In this document: positions 28,484-41,300 of the stretch, piece after piece
How the letters are laid out: each line of letters starts with the position of its first letter
Numbering within the stretch: the first letter of the stretch is position 1
Origin: Megamerina dolium
Lineage: Eukaryota; Arthropoda; Insecta; Diptera; Megamerinidae
NCBI GenBank assembly: GCA_963854835.1
Contig: OY978526.1
Location: 30,865,073-30,929,072, forward strand
Length of the DNA: 64,000 bases
Direction: 5' to 3'
Position numbers and translations under genes: made by a program
Notes under the pieces: generated by a model
What the model was told of the DNA's origin: nothing
Seen by the model: the letters and a program-made list of their open reading frames with translations, nothing else
Databases searched by the model: none

Positions 28484-29731
28484 CCAGGTGTACAAGCTTA
28501 AATCCGCTGTTTTTCGTTAAAAAAAACACATTTTTTTTCATAGAAGGCCAAAAATTAATTTATTCAAAGTATTTGCCCTCACCAGCTATACATTTTTCCC
28601 ATCTCTCGAGCAATTTGTGTATACCATGCCAAAAGAATTCCTCATTTTGCGAGGCAAACCACTCGTCAAGCCATTTTCCGACGTCTTCATACGAATCGAA
28701 GTGCTGTTCGGCAAGCGCGTGACCCATCGACGAAAACAGGTGGTAGTCAGAAGGGGCCAGGTCTGGTGAATAAGGGGGATGAGGTAGCACTGCACCTCCC
28801 GATTGAGTGTGTCCAAGTAGTTTTGGACCAGTTTTGACGTATGCGATGAGGCGTTGTCGTAGAGAAAAATCAGCTTCTCATGTCTTTGTTCATAACCAGG
28901 CCTTTTTTCACCCAAAGCACGGCGCAATTTCACTAGTTGTTGGTGGTAGCGGTAAGCATTGACAGTTTCACCAGGTTTCAACAGCTCGTTGAGGATGACA
29001 CCCTACTGATCCCACCAAACGCACAACATCGTCTAGCGTCCAAAGCGATTTGGTCTTGGAGAAGAAGTTGCTGGTTGGCTGGGATCGACCCACGATTTTG
29101 TTCGTTTAGGATTGTCAAAGTATATCCACTTTTCATCGCAAGTCACCACAAGATGCAGGAATAACTTTCTTTTTTGTCTAGCAAGCAAGATTTCTCATGT
29201 GTTTTGGCGTCGCTCCATCTGCCTATCGTTCAATTCATGGGGTACCCATTTTCCAAATTTTTGAACCTTCCCCATGGCTCGTGAATGTATGGAAATGGCT
29301 TGTTGAGTAACACCTAACTGTTCTTCAAGCATTTTTTTGCGATTGGATGTCGTCCTCATCCAAAAGAGACTGGAAATCATGGTCCTCAACTTTTCTGGGT
29401 CTATTTGCACGCTTCTTGTCACTCAAGTCAAAATGGCCTTCTTTGAACCAACGAAACCAGTCTCTGCAAGTGGTTTCCGATAGCGCACTGTCACCATAGG
29501 CCTCCACAAGGATTCGATGAGACTCAGCAGCAGATTTATTCTAATTGAAGCAAAAAAGTAGAGTTTCCCGCATATGCTCCTTTTCTGGCACGAAACTAGA
29601 CATGATTATACGAGGTAAAATGTATATTGTTGTATGAAATCACTTATGATGTTTACTAATTGATGTAAACAGGTGTCGAATTCATAAAAAAAAGGATGCA
29701 CAGTCGATAATAGCTCAATGTGCTCACTAAC
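28484..29731 (-). mobile_element. mauritiana-type mariner (Mos1-like), right end missing
   Basis: The left terminal repeat starts CCAGGTGTACAAGCTTAA directly after TA, close to the Mos1 terminus. Matched against the shorter relative at 48724-49232, similarity stops near 29731, before the expected right terminal repeat, so this copy is truncated. It lies in hh intron 2, antisense to hh. Confidence 0.9.
28560..29603 (-). pseudogene. Mos1-like mariner transposase, inactivated
   Basis: Start MSSFVPEKEHMRE at 29603, helix-turn-helix (AAESHR, CRDWFRWFKEGHFDLSDKK), linker WVPHELNDRQMERR, catalytic FLYDNASSHTS (second Asp) and YSPDLAPSDYHLF (third Asp of DD34D), ending GEGKYFE at the stop at 28560. 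It follows the mauritiana subfamily closely. It is broken by an in-frame TAG near the start (after LLFCFN), a frame change near 29330, loss of a clean frame over the first catalytic Asp, and a frameshift near 28790. It cannot encode an active enzyme. Confidence 0.92.
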
Positions 29732-29814
29732 TTGATGTAAAACCGCAAAATATAAAGATGAGGCTTAAAATTGAAAAAAGAAATTTCTCAACATGTTTCT
29801 TATTATTTATCTAG

Positions 29815-30130
29815 AATATCTTGCATCTAGAGGTATCAAATGTAAGAACGACACCAATTAATTTTGTCTCTCCAATATTTTACTTTACTCTTATTAATTT
29901 TTCCTTGCCAACCTTTTCTCCGAACATAAGTATCCTCCTCTATCTCCACCCTTTAGAGGGGTTCTCCCACAAAAATATGTTTATTTTATACCATTGGCTC
30001 TCCAAATACTACCAGGCTAACTCTAGAGTAGTCAAATGTATGACCAACCCCATTAATTTTTTCATCATTATACGTCTGCCAAACATACTTAGCAATTAAC
30101 TTCATCCCTTAAGTGAGTGCCCATTAAAAA
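29815..30130 (+). repeat. Two units of the roughly 140-bp repeat
   Basis: ATCTAGAGGTATCAAATGTA, CTCCACCCTTTAGAGGGGTT and a second CTCTAGAGTAGTCAAATGTA with CCAACCCCATTAATTTTTTC follow the 24-kb units. It lies just right of the truncated mariner in hh intron 2. Confidence 0.65.
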
Positions 30131-31089
30131 AACGAATTTAATATACCTGAAAATCGACAAATAACTTCATATAGACAATATTAACTGCCCGAAACTAGTT
30201 AAAAAATTTACATGCAAATATATGTACTATCGCATTCCATCCATCGACTGCATAACATATTTAATCTTATATTACACTTTATATGGTATATTTAATCTCC
30301 TTCACAGAAAACTTATCGATATTGTATTGTATAGTATTATTGCAATATTACTGATGTTCATATAATGCAGATGTAATATATGTACCTACATACATTCCAT
30401 ATGTTACATACGAAAACATTCATATTCATACAAATACTAACCTTTGCCTTTGTTGCATTCATGCAATCCAAAGTAAGCAGGCGCAACCCAGAAATCTTAT
30501 TATTGCCGCAACAAAGGAGGCTTGTGGTGAAAATAAGAAAAGAAAAAAACACCTCTTTTCTTCTTTAAGCTGTTGTTAGAAACATGCATCTGTGAAGAAA
30601 GCCGTTTTTGACTTGTTCTACTGGATTTCAATTATCCGACACAATGCAGAGGTGTACTTAGGTACACGTACAACCAATTTATGGCGTATGATGATTTTGC
30701 ATTGCTCTGTGTACGTGTATGCATGAAATATGTAACTATGTTGGAATGTGTTGTGATCTAGCCTTTTTTGTTTTGCCCCGATTTGGCTGTGGCTTATTAA
30801 CGCCAAATTAGATTAGAAGTACCCTGCTGTTATTCTGACCAGCTTGCCGGCCTGTCTGCCTACCTACCTGTCGGAAGATGAACCCGCTCATTCGTTTATT
30901 TGTACATAGAGAACATAAGTATTTTGACTTCCAACTGTCAGTATTATTGAATTGAAGAATATGTTGTAAAATTGTATTTGTATGATGATGACTTTTAGTT
31001 TAGAAACGAAAATATTAATTTTTTTTTTCGAATATATTGAAGTAAACTAAAATCAAATTCGAAAATGATATCGAAATTTGACGAAAATT

Positions 31090-31195
31090 GCTGTTTCGAC
31101 ATTATTGCAATACTTTTGCAATAATGCCCAAATTTGTTCGTTGCATATAAAAAAAAATGTCGACATTATTGCAATAATTTCTCGGCAATAATCTA
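31090..31195 (+). repeat. TTGCAATAATGTCGA-type inverted repeat just before hh exon 3
   Basis: CATTATTGCAA (31100-31110) and TTGCAATAATG (31116-31126) form a perfect 11-bp stem with a 5-base loop. A further TGTCGACATTATTGCAATAA lies near 31165. The block ends about 70 bases before the exon 3 acceptor. Confidence 0.75.
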
Positions 31196-31260
31196 CATTC
31201 TTTTGATAATTCATTCATATCCATTTATTTAATTACATCTCTGTATTTTTTCTCTTTCAG

Positions 31261-31940
31261 ATACTTTCCATATATCTCATGTCAGTGGCTGTTTTACCAG
31301 CGACAGCACTGTACTCACTGAGCAAGGCATTCGAAAGCATATGAGCGAAGTGGCGATCGGTGATCGTGTGCTCAGTATGAGCATCACTGGCGAACCAATC
31401 TACACCGAAGTGATCCTCTTTATGGATCGTAATCTCGAGCAGATGCAAGAATTCGTGCAGATAACCACAGAGAGCGGAGCAATTCTGACAGTGACTGCAG
31501 CACATTTGGTGCGAGTATGGAATCCGGACAAACAATTAAACGACTACGTATTCGCCGATCGTATTGAGGAAGGTGATTATGTGCTAGTGCACGACGTAGA
31601 TGCACACCTGCGACCACAACGTGTCTCACAATTGGCGGCAATAGTGCGGAAAGGTGTCGTTGCACCGCTCACAAGTGAAGGTACAATTGTGGTGAATTCA
31701 GTGGCGGCATCTTGTTATGCGATCGTGAATAGTCAATGGATGGCGCATTGGAGTATGGCACCGATGCGTTTGCTGGCGACACTAAAACATTTGTTACCGT
31801 CTGACAGCACGTCATCTGACTTAGTGACGAATGAATGTTGTGGCCAAAGGACAACACAACAGAATGGTATTCATTGGTATGCCAAGGTATTATACACACT
31901 AAAGGATTATGTGGTGCCACATCAATGGCGATATCAGTGA
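31261..31940 (+). CDS. hh: hedgehog exon 3: Hint autoprocessing domain and C-terminus
   Basis: This terminal coding exon has 225 residues before a TGA at 31938-31940. The two leading bases complete an Asp codon with the last base of exon 2, giving DTFHISHVSG|CFTSDST. The Gly-Cys pair at 31287-31292 is the autocleavage and cholesterol-attachment site (HVHG|CF in Drosophila). Other Hint residues are visible: IGDRVLS, the Asp of LFMDRN, the Thr and His of TVTAAHL (TxxH), and the Cys of SVAASCYA, equivalent to the catalytic set described for Drosophila Hh-C. The sterol-recognition region follows, ending NGIHWYAKVLYTLKDYVVP. There is no frameshift or stop, so the gene looks functional. The ATG at 31341 is internal. 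A 16-base G run lies 25 bases past the stop. Confidence 0.97.
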
Positions 31941-31964
31941 TAAGCAATGCACACGATGGGGAAT

Positions 31965-31980
31965 GGGGGGGGGGGGGGGG
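31965..31980 (+). repeat. Poly-G run of 16 in the hh 3' UTR
   Basis: A 16-base G homopolymer, preceded by GATGGGGAAT, starts 25 bases past the hh stop codon. It is exceptional in a window this AT-rich. Run length may be an assembly estimate. Confidence 0.95.
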
Positions 31981-32111
31981 TTTAGCATTTATATAAGAAG
32001 TACACATATTTAATTAGATACTTTTCAAAATCACTCTGGGTGAGGGGAGGAAAGAGATGATTATTTAAATGTTTCATTACTAGCTATTCTAAGATGTTGA
32101 TGATAACGAAC

Positions 32112-32134
32112 GATGATGATGATGATGATGATGA
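32112..32134 (+). repeat. GAT microsatellite
   Basis: Uninterrupted GAT repeats (over seven units) lie about 170 bases after the hh stop codon, probably within the transcribed 3' UTR. Confidence 0.9.
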
Positions 32135-32370
32135 AGAACCACAAAAAAACAAAAAAACAAAAACAAAAAAGATACACGCTTATTCATGTGCCCAAGTGCT
32201 TTTAATATTTATTATTAATATTATTATCGACATACCCTGTATTATATAACAATTTAGATAACAAATCGTTGATGTATTGTAGTAATTATTTATGAAAATC
32301 TTTATTCGATTGAGTTGATTGTAGAAATCTTGTTGAAGTGAATTCTAGCTAGTTTTTAAGTAGGCAATCT

Positions 32371-32376
32371 AATAAA
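32371..32376 (+). promoter_or_regulatory. Candidate hh polyadenylation signal AATAAA
   Basis: This AATAAA, 431 bases after the hh stop, is followed by A-rich sequence. A second lies at 33208-33213. In DNA this AT-rich such hexamers occur by chance, so which one is used (if either) needs transcript data. Confidence 0.3.
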
Positions 32377-35315
32377 AAAATTAACAAAAAATTATAATCA
32401 ACTGGCAAATGTCAAATGAATATATTTACTAATTAAAAATCATGTGAAATGAAATTATTTATTATTCTTTTAAATACATATGTATGTATAAACTCACTTG
32501 TACTATGTACTATATGTGTGTGTACGATTTACTCGTATAATTACAATTAATTAACAAAAAGCAAAATGTGAGCTGCTCATACATGTATGTACTATAGTAT
32601 GTAAATAGTGTTTCAATGATTCGATGACTGATTCGATTCAATGTTTTGATTTATTATATTAAGTTTTTCAAATCTGTGTAAATAGCATTCAACTGTCATA
32701 CATATTACTTATACCGAATATACGAATATTTAATTATACATATTAGGTATATAATTTGAATATAAGCAATTTGACTGTAATTTTTTAAATTTAAATTAAT
32801 AATTTATGAAACTTATTTTTTATTATCTTATTTTATCGTATACTTAAGTACATACTCGTACATACTATACATACGATACCAATGTATGTATTTGCATATG
32901 TATGTAGTAATATAATATTTAAAAAAAATATAATTAATTTAAACAAATTATTCAATTGTGGTATTATTATTATTATTATTTATTATATTGGAATTAATTG
33001 GACGTAACTACTTATGGTATATATTTTTCATACATACCGGGAAGGGTTACAATAGTCACCATTGTTACAATTGAATACTTTGGCTACAAATATAGCAAAT
33101 CGGTATTCTGAATTGTTACCTGCTAACAAGAAAGTAACTAGCTGCTACCTCCTAAAGGAGATTTCATATATAATATTGTAGCACACTTTTAGGCTCTTGA
33201 TGATTTAAATAAAATGTATGTGACATTGCTCAGAGCTGTAAAAGAATTGAATCATTATGGAATTCAGTCACTCTTAATTCAAGAGACTGCACTCTTTTGC
33301 TTCGAATCCGTTAAGGAATGACAAGCGAACTATTCGTCAGTCTCAAAAGCTTAAAATTATCATACTTTCCTACTCAGTAAAGAGTGGTACTTGAAAAATA
33401 TCAATCCCATTCTTGCTAGGCCTAAAAATATTATGAATTCATTCAATATTATAATTCTTTTAAACTCTGAAATACTGGAAATATGATAGTATTTATTACC
33501 ATGAAAAGCATAGCTGCTTTGGAACAAAACCCATGAAGGTAAAGCAACTACAAAAAATTCCTCTTGGATGTGCCATATGTCAGAAACTGGCTTCTTATAG
33601 TGTCAAGCAAGTGTGTTTCTTGTTCTTTTCAACTTCTTCTTCTTCTTTTCCCATGTGTTTGTTGTTGTTTTATTTACATTTTCTCCTTCATTCATGAGAA
33701 CTCCAGAATGGCTCTACCTTGAGTTATTATACTATGACAAAACCAATCAGCTGTTCATCATTATTCACATAAATAAATTTGATGTAACTCGCACAGTACC
33801 CTGGAGTTTTGTATTACATGTGCAACAACGCACAAGAATTCCCCCTCTTTTCTTAAAGTAGTCTGTTGAATCGAGCTGTTCAATTTATATACAATTTAAT
33901 ACAAATATGATAGAAAAAAATTTGTCATATAAAATAGCGTTTACAACAGCTTGTTGAGGCTCGTACTGTACTTCTGGTGATGACTTTAACATTGATGCCT
34001 CTAACGCAGACTTTTCTGAAATAGGAACAATCAAATCAAAGATCGGATAGTTCTTCCCATTCTTCAACGATTTGTTCACTTTGCGATGAAGAATTCTCAC
34101 AATCAATTAAATTTTCATTTTCTTTTGACCACATTTTTAAATTTATCTCACAAGCTTCACTTGGAAGAAATTCGCGTTTGAAAAGAAATTAACGGATCAG
34201 TATATATCTACGCATAATACGTAAATATGCGTATATACGTAAAATTCTTGTAGGAGGTCAAACTACCAGGAACAAATATGCTCAATTTATTAAAAAGATT
34301 ACGAAAAAACAAACAACAAAATTGTAATACGAAATAAAACTTCTATAATTTTTTGCATTTAATACTTCCTTTATATTTAATATAAGCCAATGGCAACCCA
34401 GAAATGAAAGATCTAACAACCATACAGATATTTTGTAAACAACAAAACGCGAAGAAGAAGAAATTCTGTCAGCTTGCTACTGAGTGGATATCGCCTCTCC
34501 CATTCTTTTTAGGCTGCAGCCATCTGCTGCTGCATTCATCAAAATTTCACTTCTGTGTGAATTCTTTAGGTTTTTCAATTCATGAATTGAAAACGAATAG
34601 AACTCATTCATTTTTACCAGCCTAAAGACTTTACAAAGTGGATGCTGGAAAAAAAGTAGTTCAGCTTTTCAAAATTTAAATAAAAGAATTAAAAGTGAAA
34701 ATGACTTCACACTTTTACAGCTCTGGTACATACTATGGTCTCGCAAAAGTGAAAAACAGCAAATATATATTTCAAACAATTGCCAAAAACTCCTGATAAT
34801 TTTACAACAATGTGAATCAATTTGATTTAAATTCTATTCTATATCACCTGTATGAAGTGTCAAATTCATTATTGCATATACATAACAATTATATGCTACA
34901 TGTGCACCATGTATACTGGATCGTTCACATGTTTTCCAGCCAACGATTTCTGTCGCAATTGACAAGTCGAGGAAGCAAAAGGCACTGTTTCAAAGGTATA
35001 CCCTATTAAGGAGTGCCTTCTTCACAGAAGTAACTGAGCTAGGACATGTACACATCAGGACATGGCTGTCTTCATAAGAAAATCCCGGTGGATTCGTTTT
35101 ACGTGGGTTTATGACCGATTGACCAATATTTTATTTTATTCGTTCAATTTTTAGTATGCGTTTAATTTATTTAATGTACATAAATATATTCTAAATAACT
35201 GCTAACCGGTTATAGCGACATCTGCAAGAAAATTATTGCAATTGTTTTAGCAAAGATACAAACCAAATTCGGTTTCAACAAAGAGGATAAAACAAAGAGG
35301 ATAAAATCCTCTTTG

Positions 35316-35508
35316 GATAAAATAACAAGAGATGAAACAAAGATGAAGATGATGATAAGGCAAATATGTAAATTTGTTGAGGATTGGGTAATTTTCCAGC
35401 ACCCTTTTTAATATAAAATAACAAGAGATGAGACAAAGATGAAGATGATGATAAGGCAAATATGTAAATTTGTTGAGGATTGGGTAATTTTCCAGCACCC
35501 TTTTTAAG
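35316..35508 (+). repeat. Tandem duplication, period 96 bp
   Basis: AATAACAAGAGATGARACAA through CAGCACCCTTTTTA occurs twice in direct succession (motif at 35321 and 35417), with about one base difference, so the duplication is recent. A partial AAGAGGATAAAA repeat precedes it. It lies between hh and Invadolysin. Confidence 0.92.
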
Positions 35509-35917
35509 GTGTTTTCGTCTCCATGAATTTAATTGCGATTTGTTTTGAAAATGTACCTACTGATATTGCTGACCACCAATATAATTTGATGCAACTCCTC
35601 TTAATGCCATCATTGATATAAGGCATCAGCTAAAAATTATTTCATTCCTTTTGATATAACCTGATTTGAATGTAGAATATTTCATAGTTTATGTGAATTT
35701 TCCAGTATGTATATCAATTTTGAAATTTGTCAGAATTGCTGGTTGGTTAAAATGATAGTTCGTTCTACGAATTTAATTAGCGCTCAATCACCTTTTCAGA
35801 GAAATTTTGTATTTCGCTTTGGTAGGTCATTCAGGTTCATATGGCCGGAAATTTGCAGAGGAATGAATTTTTCGGGATGATCTATCCGAAATCGATCGTT
35901 TTTTGAACAGTAGTAGA

Positions 35918-36045
35918 CAAGACCTTCTTATAATAGCCGGTTCCGAATGGTAGAATCCTTCTGAACCTTTTTCTGAACTTCTGTAACTAAAATTCTTTTA
36001 GATGTGTTTTCATTGCAAAATTTTACTGCCGGAGCACACGAACTA
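35918..36045 (-). repeat. SINE-like dispersed repeat, second copy
   Basis: Minus strand: CATTCGGAACCGGCTATTAT and AAGAAGGTCTTGTC. Plus strand further right: TTCTTTTAGATGTGTTTTCA, then TTGCAAAATTTTACTGCCGG. Same two-module order as at 6.4 kb. Confidence 0.65.
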
Positions 36046-37824
36046 CGCACTAAGATTTTTGGGATTACTAATAATAATAATTGCCACAAAAATAAATAAT
36101 ATGCAATAATATAATTTCACTTACATTAGACCATCATAAGAGTCACCACGTCATCAAGTCTTGTTTAAAATGGATTTATTATCATTGCTCATTTTTTACA
36201 ATTATTTAGTCTTACATAAAACAAATTAATAATCTACATTACACATTATAATACAATACATGTATATAAATATGTAAATATGTACAGATACTTATATTGT
36301 TTATCAATCTTTATACCTACACTCATATAGTATTCTACAGAGTTTTGTGCCCAAGCACTCTGTACGCTTTTGAACGAAACCTCCTGAATGCATGTAATAC
36401 ATTTATTGCAGGAATCAATTTAAATTATTTGCGATTGGGGATACATAATATACAATCGTTGTAATATAAATTAAATGCTTTCGAAAGGCATGCTCAGGTA
36501 GACTTGCATCAAATAGTTTGATAGTTTATAGTTATAAAATGTACATAAAATATACTTTGTAATGATGATATTTATATTATACATTACTACGGAATGATGT
36601 TGATTTTTGTTTTAACTTTTATTTTCAGTATTACATGATTTCAGTATTTTCAATCAAATTACATGATATTTTTTTTTGTTCCTTTTCCTGTTTACAATTT
36701 GATTACAACTTAAAGCTAAATGTAACACGCTATCATTTCACAAGTATGTAGTTAGCATTTTATTGGGGTATATGTATTTAATGGGCCAATTTAAAAAAAA
36801 GTAAATTGGAAAGTTAATACAATTCCCTTCTTATTATGTAAAACGATAGATCGGCCTTAAGCTTATAAGCAATTTACAAAATGCTTCCATTCTTGTATGT
36901 ACATATATCGATTTTATCATTTATCACTTTATATAATAAGAGAGCCAAAAAAAAAAGTTTAATTGAAAAGGCACACATATAGTAGTAATTTGAATTATTA
37001 TGGAATGCATCTCGATAGAACAATTCTTCATTTTCTATGAACGATATATGTCTTATTTACATTACAAAAAGGATAACATAGTTTTTTTTTTTGTGAAGAA
37101 CTCAGCCACGGACATATAAATAGCACATTTGTATTGAGCAAAATATTAATTTAATTCTACATCCACACCCCATACTATGGCTTAAAATAATACTGCCAAT
37201 GGGCTAAATGGAATATTTTGTTTTTGGAATTCTAACATCGCGAATACAAGTTATCATTATGTATATATTGGGAAAATGCAATTGAGTTAGTAATTTAATG
37301 AGCATTACATTAACTAAACTAAATGATAATACTATCGGCTTAATAATGAAATTGAGTTTTCTTCCTTATGCAAATATTATTACTACGTTTTAATCAATCT
37401 ACATATTTCTATATATGTGTATGGGTTGTTCCTATGTCCATGGCTGTGTGATGTGTGTTTGTTGTTCAAAGAGACGAACATAAATGTAGATACATGTATA
37501 CATTCTTCAAGTCTATGTGGTATATTGAGCCAACTTATATACTAAATATGTATATAATTTTTGTGTATAAGATTTCTTCTTAAATGCATATGCAAAGTTT
37601 AATAATTTTTCCATACATACACACACATATACGCATAGATGCAAACGTACACATATAATTATAATACATACACATAAAATATAATAGAATAAAATATGAA
37701 TAACTTTGTGCTTGAGTAGATAGACTTTTGTAGATATATCTTACGTCTCAATTTCAGACCCTCACATTACCACACACACACACGCACATACAAGCGCACA
37801 CACACATTTTAATACACATACTGT

Positions 37825-38306
37825 CTAACTACTATCTAATGAGTTGCTATGTACAACCACAGCCATTCCTAGCCTTGGAATATTTGCATGCAGCATCAGT
37901 ACGATTGCAATGACCACAACTAAAAGTTGCTGGTTAATCGAATTGGTGCATGCACCACATATTAAACTATCACGTGGATATTTATTGGCCGGTGGTGCCT
38001 CCTCGCGCATTCGACAATAACTGCACATATCCTGACAGGGCGGACAAATGATGGCGCCCTTGTGCAGCCATCCATTAGCCGCAATACGTATTGAGAGCTG
38101 TTGACCTGGAAAATAGCATGTATACGAATAATTGGCTACCAGTATATTGAGACGACCGTCGCTGCAGTTGAATTTGTAGCAACCAGAACCCCAATGTTGC
38201 CATTCTCGTGTCTGATTGCATGAACGTTCCTCCCACATCAAATCGCTATGATCGAAACATTTCGAACCATTACCATAGCTTTCCAGTGCAAAATTTTTCT
38301 CCGGCT
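37825..38306 (-). CDS. Invadolysin: Invadolysin terminal exon with hydrophobic C-terminus
   Basis: The acceptor is ACAATTCTAG, and the stop TAG is at 37827-37825. It encodes [55 protein letters not shown] and a final segment rich in V/I/L ([16 protein letters not shown]) followed by about 20 polar residues. That tail could be a GPI-attachment signal or a transmembrane anchor; surface anchoring is typical of GP63-type proteases, but the mode here is inference. Confidence 0.93.
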
Positions 38307-41300
38307 CTAGAATTGTAAGAAATTTGTGTAAGAGTGCTGCATGAAAACCTTAATTCATCACTCACTTGGATTATTCTCCATAAAACTACAATGCGATCCA
38401 CGCACAATAATGTTTTTATTACGCCAGGTAAACTCCTGTATGTATGGACAATTATCGGCCAATGATACAGAACCGCCATAGTAACCTTCTTCACCATCTT
38501 TCACATGATTGATGCTATCAAAATTCTATGAAAAAGTACATATTGTGAAAATGATCATATATATTTATTATGAATTTCAATAGCAAAATACCTGATATTG
38601 TTGTGGCAATTCATAGTCATGTCGGATAAGATTACAAAGTGCCACCGAATTACGATCGTCAGAGCATTCAGTTTGTAGTGGATCCTGTTTTACTTTTGAA
38701 CAAAACGGATGTATGGATCGCCCTCTGGAAAGTTAGAAAAAGAAGAAGATGAAGAAGAAAATTTTAGTCTAATAATTTTAGTCGAATTTAACTAATGGCT
38801 CTAGTGTTGCCACTATCGATAATGATATATACCTATGTAAATACCTCAATGAGTTATCCGTTTCATTGTGTGAGCTTGAAAAATGTAAATATTGTTCTTA
38901 ATAGTATGCAAATTAATTAGGGTGGATCGAAAAAAAAAATGTGAAAGAAATCTCAGCAATATTAAATAAAATGGTTTGGATATAAATTTTATATTTTTGC
39001 TCGATTTTTAAATAGGATATATAGTGTGCAATGTCCCAATGAGCACTACATTTTCTTCTCAGATGACATTGACCTGGCTAATGAACTCTCATTAACTTAT
39101 AGTCGTATTCTTGAAACTTTTGGGCTTTTAATTTGTTTAACAAACAATACTCATTTGATTAAAGTTATTGTTATTATAATTTTTTTGGTTGGTTCAAATG
39201 ATGTTGTTTTGGATATTTCAATGTCAAAGGTGCACTTCGATCTAGCCGTCCAATCACGGAAAAGTCCGCAAAGTTCTATAAAAACCCGGTGAGGATCAAC
39301 ATGCAACCATTTATGATATCACTAAGGAGCTAAACATTGTATAGAAAACCATTTTAAATCATTTGCAGCGGATGGATTCGTCAAAAAGCTCGATAAATGG
39401 ATGAATTGAGTGAGAAAATTCTACTCGACTGCAATTGCGAATGAAATAACTTGCTGAAATGGTTGGATAACAGGCAACTTCTGAAACGAATGGTCACCGG
39501 TGATGAGGATTGATAGCGAAAACTTTTATGGCAAAAGCAAGTACACTAAAAACAATAGCAAAGTCAGTTTTAATGAATAAGAAAGCAATGTCCTGGTAGC
39601 ACGATCGATTCGGAACTGGAACGAGAGCTATTATGTAATGAATTGAGCACAGCAATTTACAAAGTTGCGAGGTCATATCCTTCTGCGGAACAATGCGAGA
39701 TCTCACACATCTTTGGTAATTCGTGGAAAACTGTAGGAGTTTGGTTGAGAAATTTTGGTCCATCCACCATACAGCGCTGATGTTGGATCTTCATACTATC
39801 ATCTATTCCGGGTGCATGAAAACTCCATAATGGCGGAAAAAATTGCAGTCTAAAAATGTATCCAAACAGCACTTGTCTGCGTTCTTTGGCCAGGTACTAT
39901 GGAAGTTCTAAGAAGATGAAATAATGGCTTCACCCGAAAGATGGCGAATGGCAATCGGAAAAAATAAACATCTCAATTTATCGAAAAAAGAGTACATTAA
40001 TTTTTATTTGACCTGTATAATTTCGGAAAATCGACAATCAAACGTCAAATATATTATAAAAATACCACTATTTTATGACTGGTTAAGAAACAATATATTT
40101 GAAATCGTAGGCTTTCAGTTAAATTTTTGTTTGTATAGGGAGCGACACAACCTAAAGCAATATAATTACTCCGTGGATAATATGGATATAACAGATGGAA
40201 ATTAATAAAGAGAAAATACGGTTTATTTGATCATTTTATTTGATTAAGATGAAAATGTAAGCTACTGCATGGGTCAGAAACGATAATATTGTGAGAAAAT
40301 GATCGTGGATAAATGGTTTACTCTGGATTCCCAAAGGGATACACTACTATGAGCTGCTTTCATATGGCAAAACATTAATATCAGACTTTTGCTGTAATAT
40401 TGTATAATTGAACCATTAAAACATTAGTTGGCATGTTAAAGAAAGTGTAATATTTGTGGATTTCATTTTCCCCAGGCCTATTGCCAACTCAAAAACCATA
40501 TACATACTATTATCGTATATCTACTAGACCTGAGTTACATTTTTCTCACCTTCCATTGTTCAATTGTATCCAATCTTTGCAACTGCGCATCACAAAATTA
40601 CAACCCAATCCTTTGCCCCAAGAAAGTGGTGCCGCCATGCTATAATTGGCACGATACCAACCAGAATCCTCCATTAGAGCCAATGTAATGCGTGAAAATA
40701 CGGGAGATTGCGTATGTGTTCCAGTCATCGCCTCATTCTATGCGAACATGAATGCATATATTAAGAGACCATAAGGAACACAAAATCGAAGCATCAGTAT
40801 TACCTCTAATATACGTTTCTCCCAATGTGTCAGAGCTGTACCTTCTCCACCCTGATCTTCCAATTCAGCACCTTCCAATTTGTTGCAACTAAAGTGTTTG
40901 CGCACCTCCTCGACAACACGCGGTGTTACCATCATGTCAACAGTTTTTGTAACGTGACCACCTCGGACGGCCCAATTTTTACGTACTACTTTGCGTATAG
41001 TTTCGTTACTCCACTGATGAATTTGTAATCTATATAGTATGATTATATATGAATTTATTTATTAAATATCAAAGTGAAGAAATGCAAAACCGTTCAAAAT
41101 CATAATACTTACTTTTCATTTAGATATGGCTTTCCGGTATCCGGATTACGTGGCGTTCGCGGCTTACCTTCGTCATCACGAAAGAACGCGTATAAGCTTA
41201 CTGAAAAGCCAAGCGCATGCAAAATTTCATGTTTCACAGTCGACAGCAACGTTTGCAGTTCTTGTGGCTTTGTACTAATGCTGTCCGGACAAAGATTTGC

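Larger units (their letters stand above)
15632..31260 (+). other. hedgehog intron 2 (about 15.6 kb)
   Basis: The intron is bounded by GTAAGC at 15632 and a polypyrimidine TTTTTTCTCTTTCAG acceptor ending at 31260; phase 1 on both sides. It holds an old GTCY-type repeat (about 17.07-17.66 kb), a 153-bp tandem array (19.2-20.3 kb), units of an approximately 140-bp repeat (24.0-24.5 and 29.8-30.1 kb), a mauritiana-type mariner (28.5-29.7 kb) and inverted-repeat pieces near 26.9 and 31.1 kb. Between these the sequence is AT-rich with CAA and CA microsatellites and no recognisable gene. Confidence 0.9.
31941..37824. other. Intergenic region between the 3' ends of hh and Invadolysin
   Basis: The two genes converge here. 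The left part should contain the hh 3' UTR and the right part the Invadolysin 3' UTR. Contents: a G run at 31965-31980, a GAT microsatellite at 32112-32134, AATAAA signals, a 96-bp tandem duplication at 35316-35508 and a dispersed repeat piece at 35918-36045. The right end is rich in ACAC and ATAC microsatellites. I see no coding sequence or RNA gene. Confidence 0.8.
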
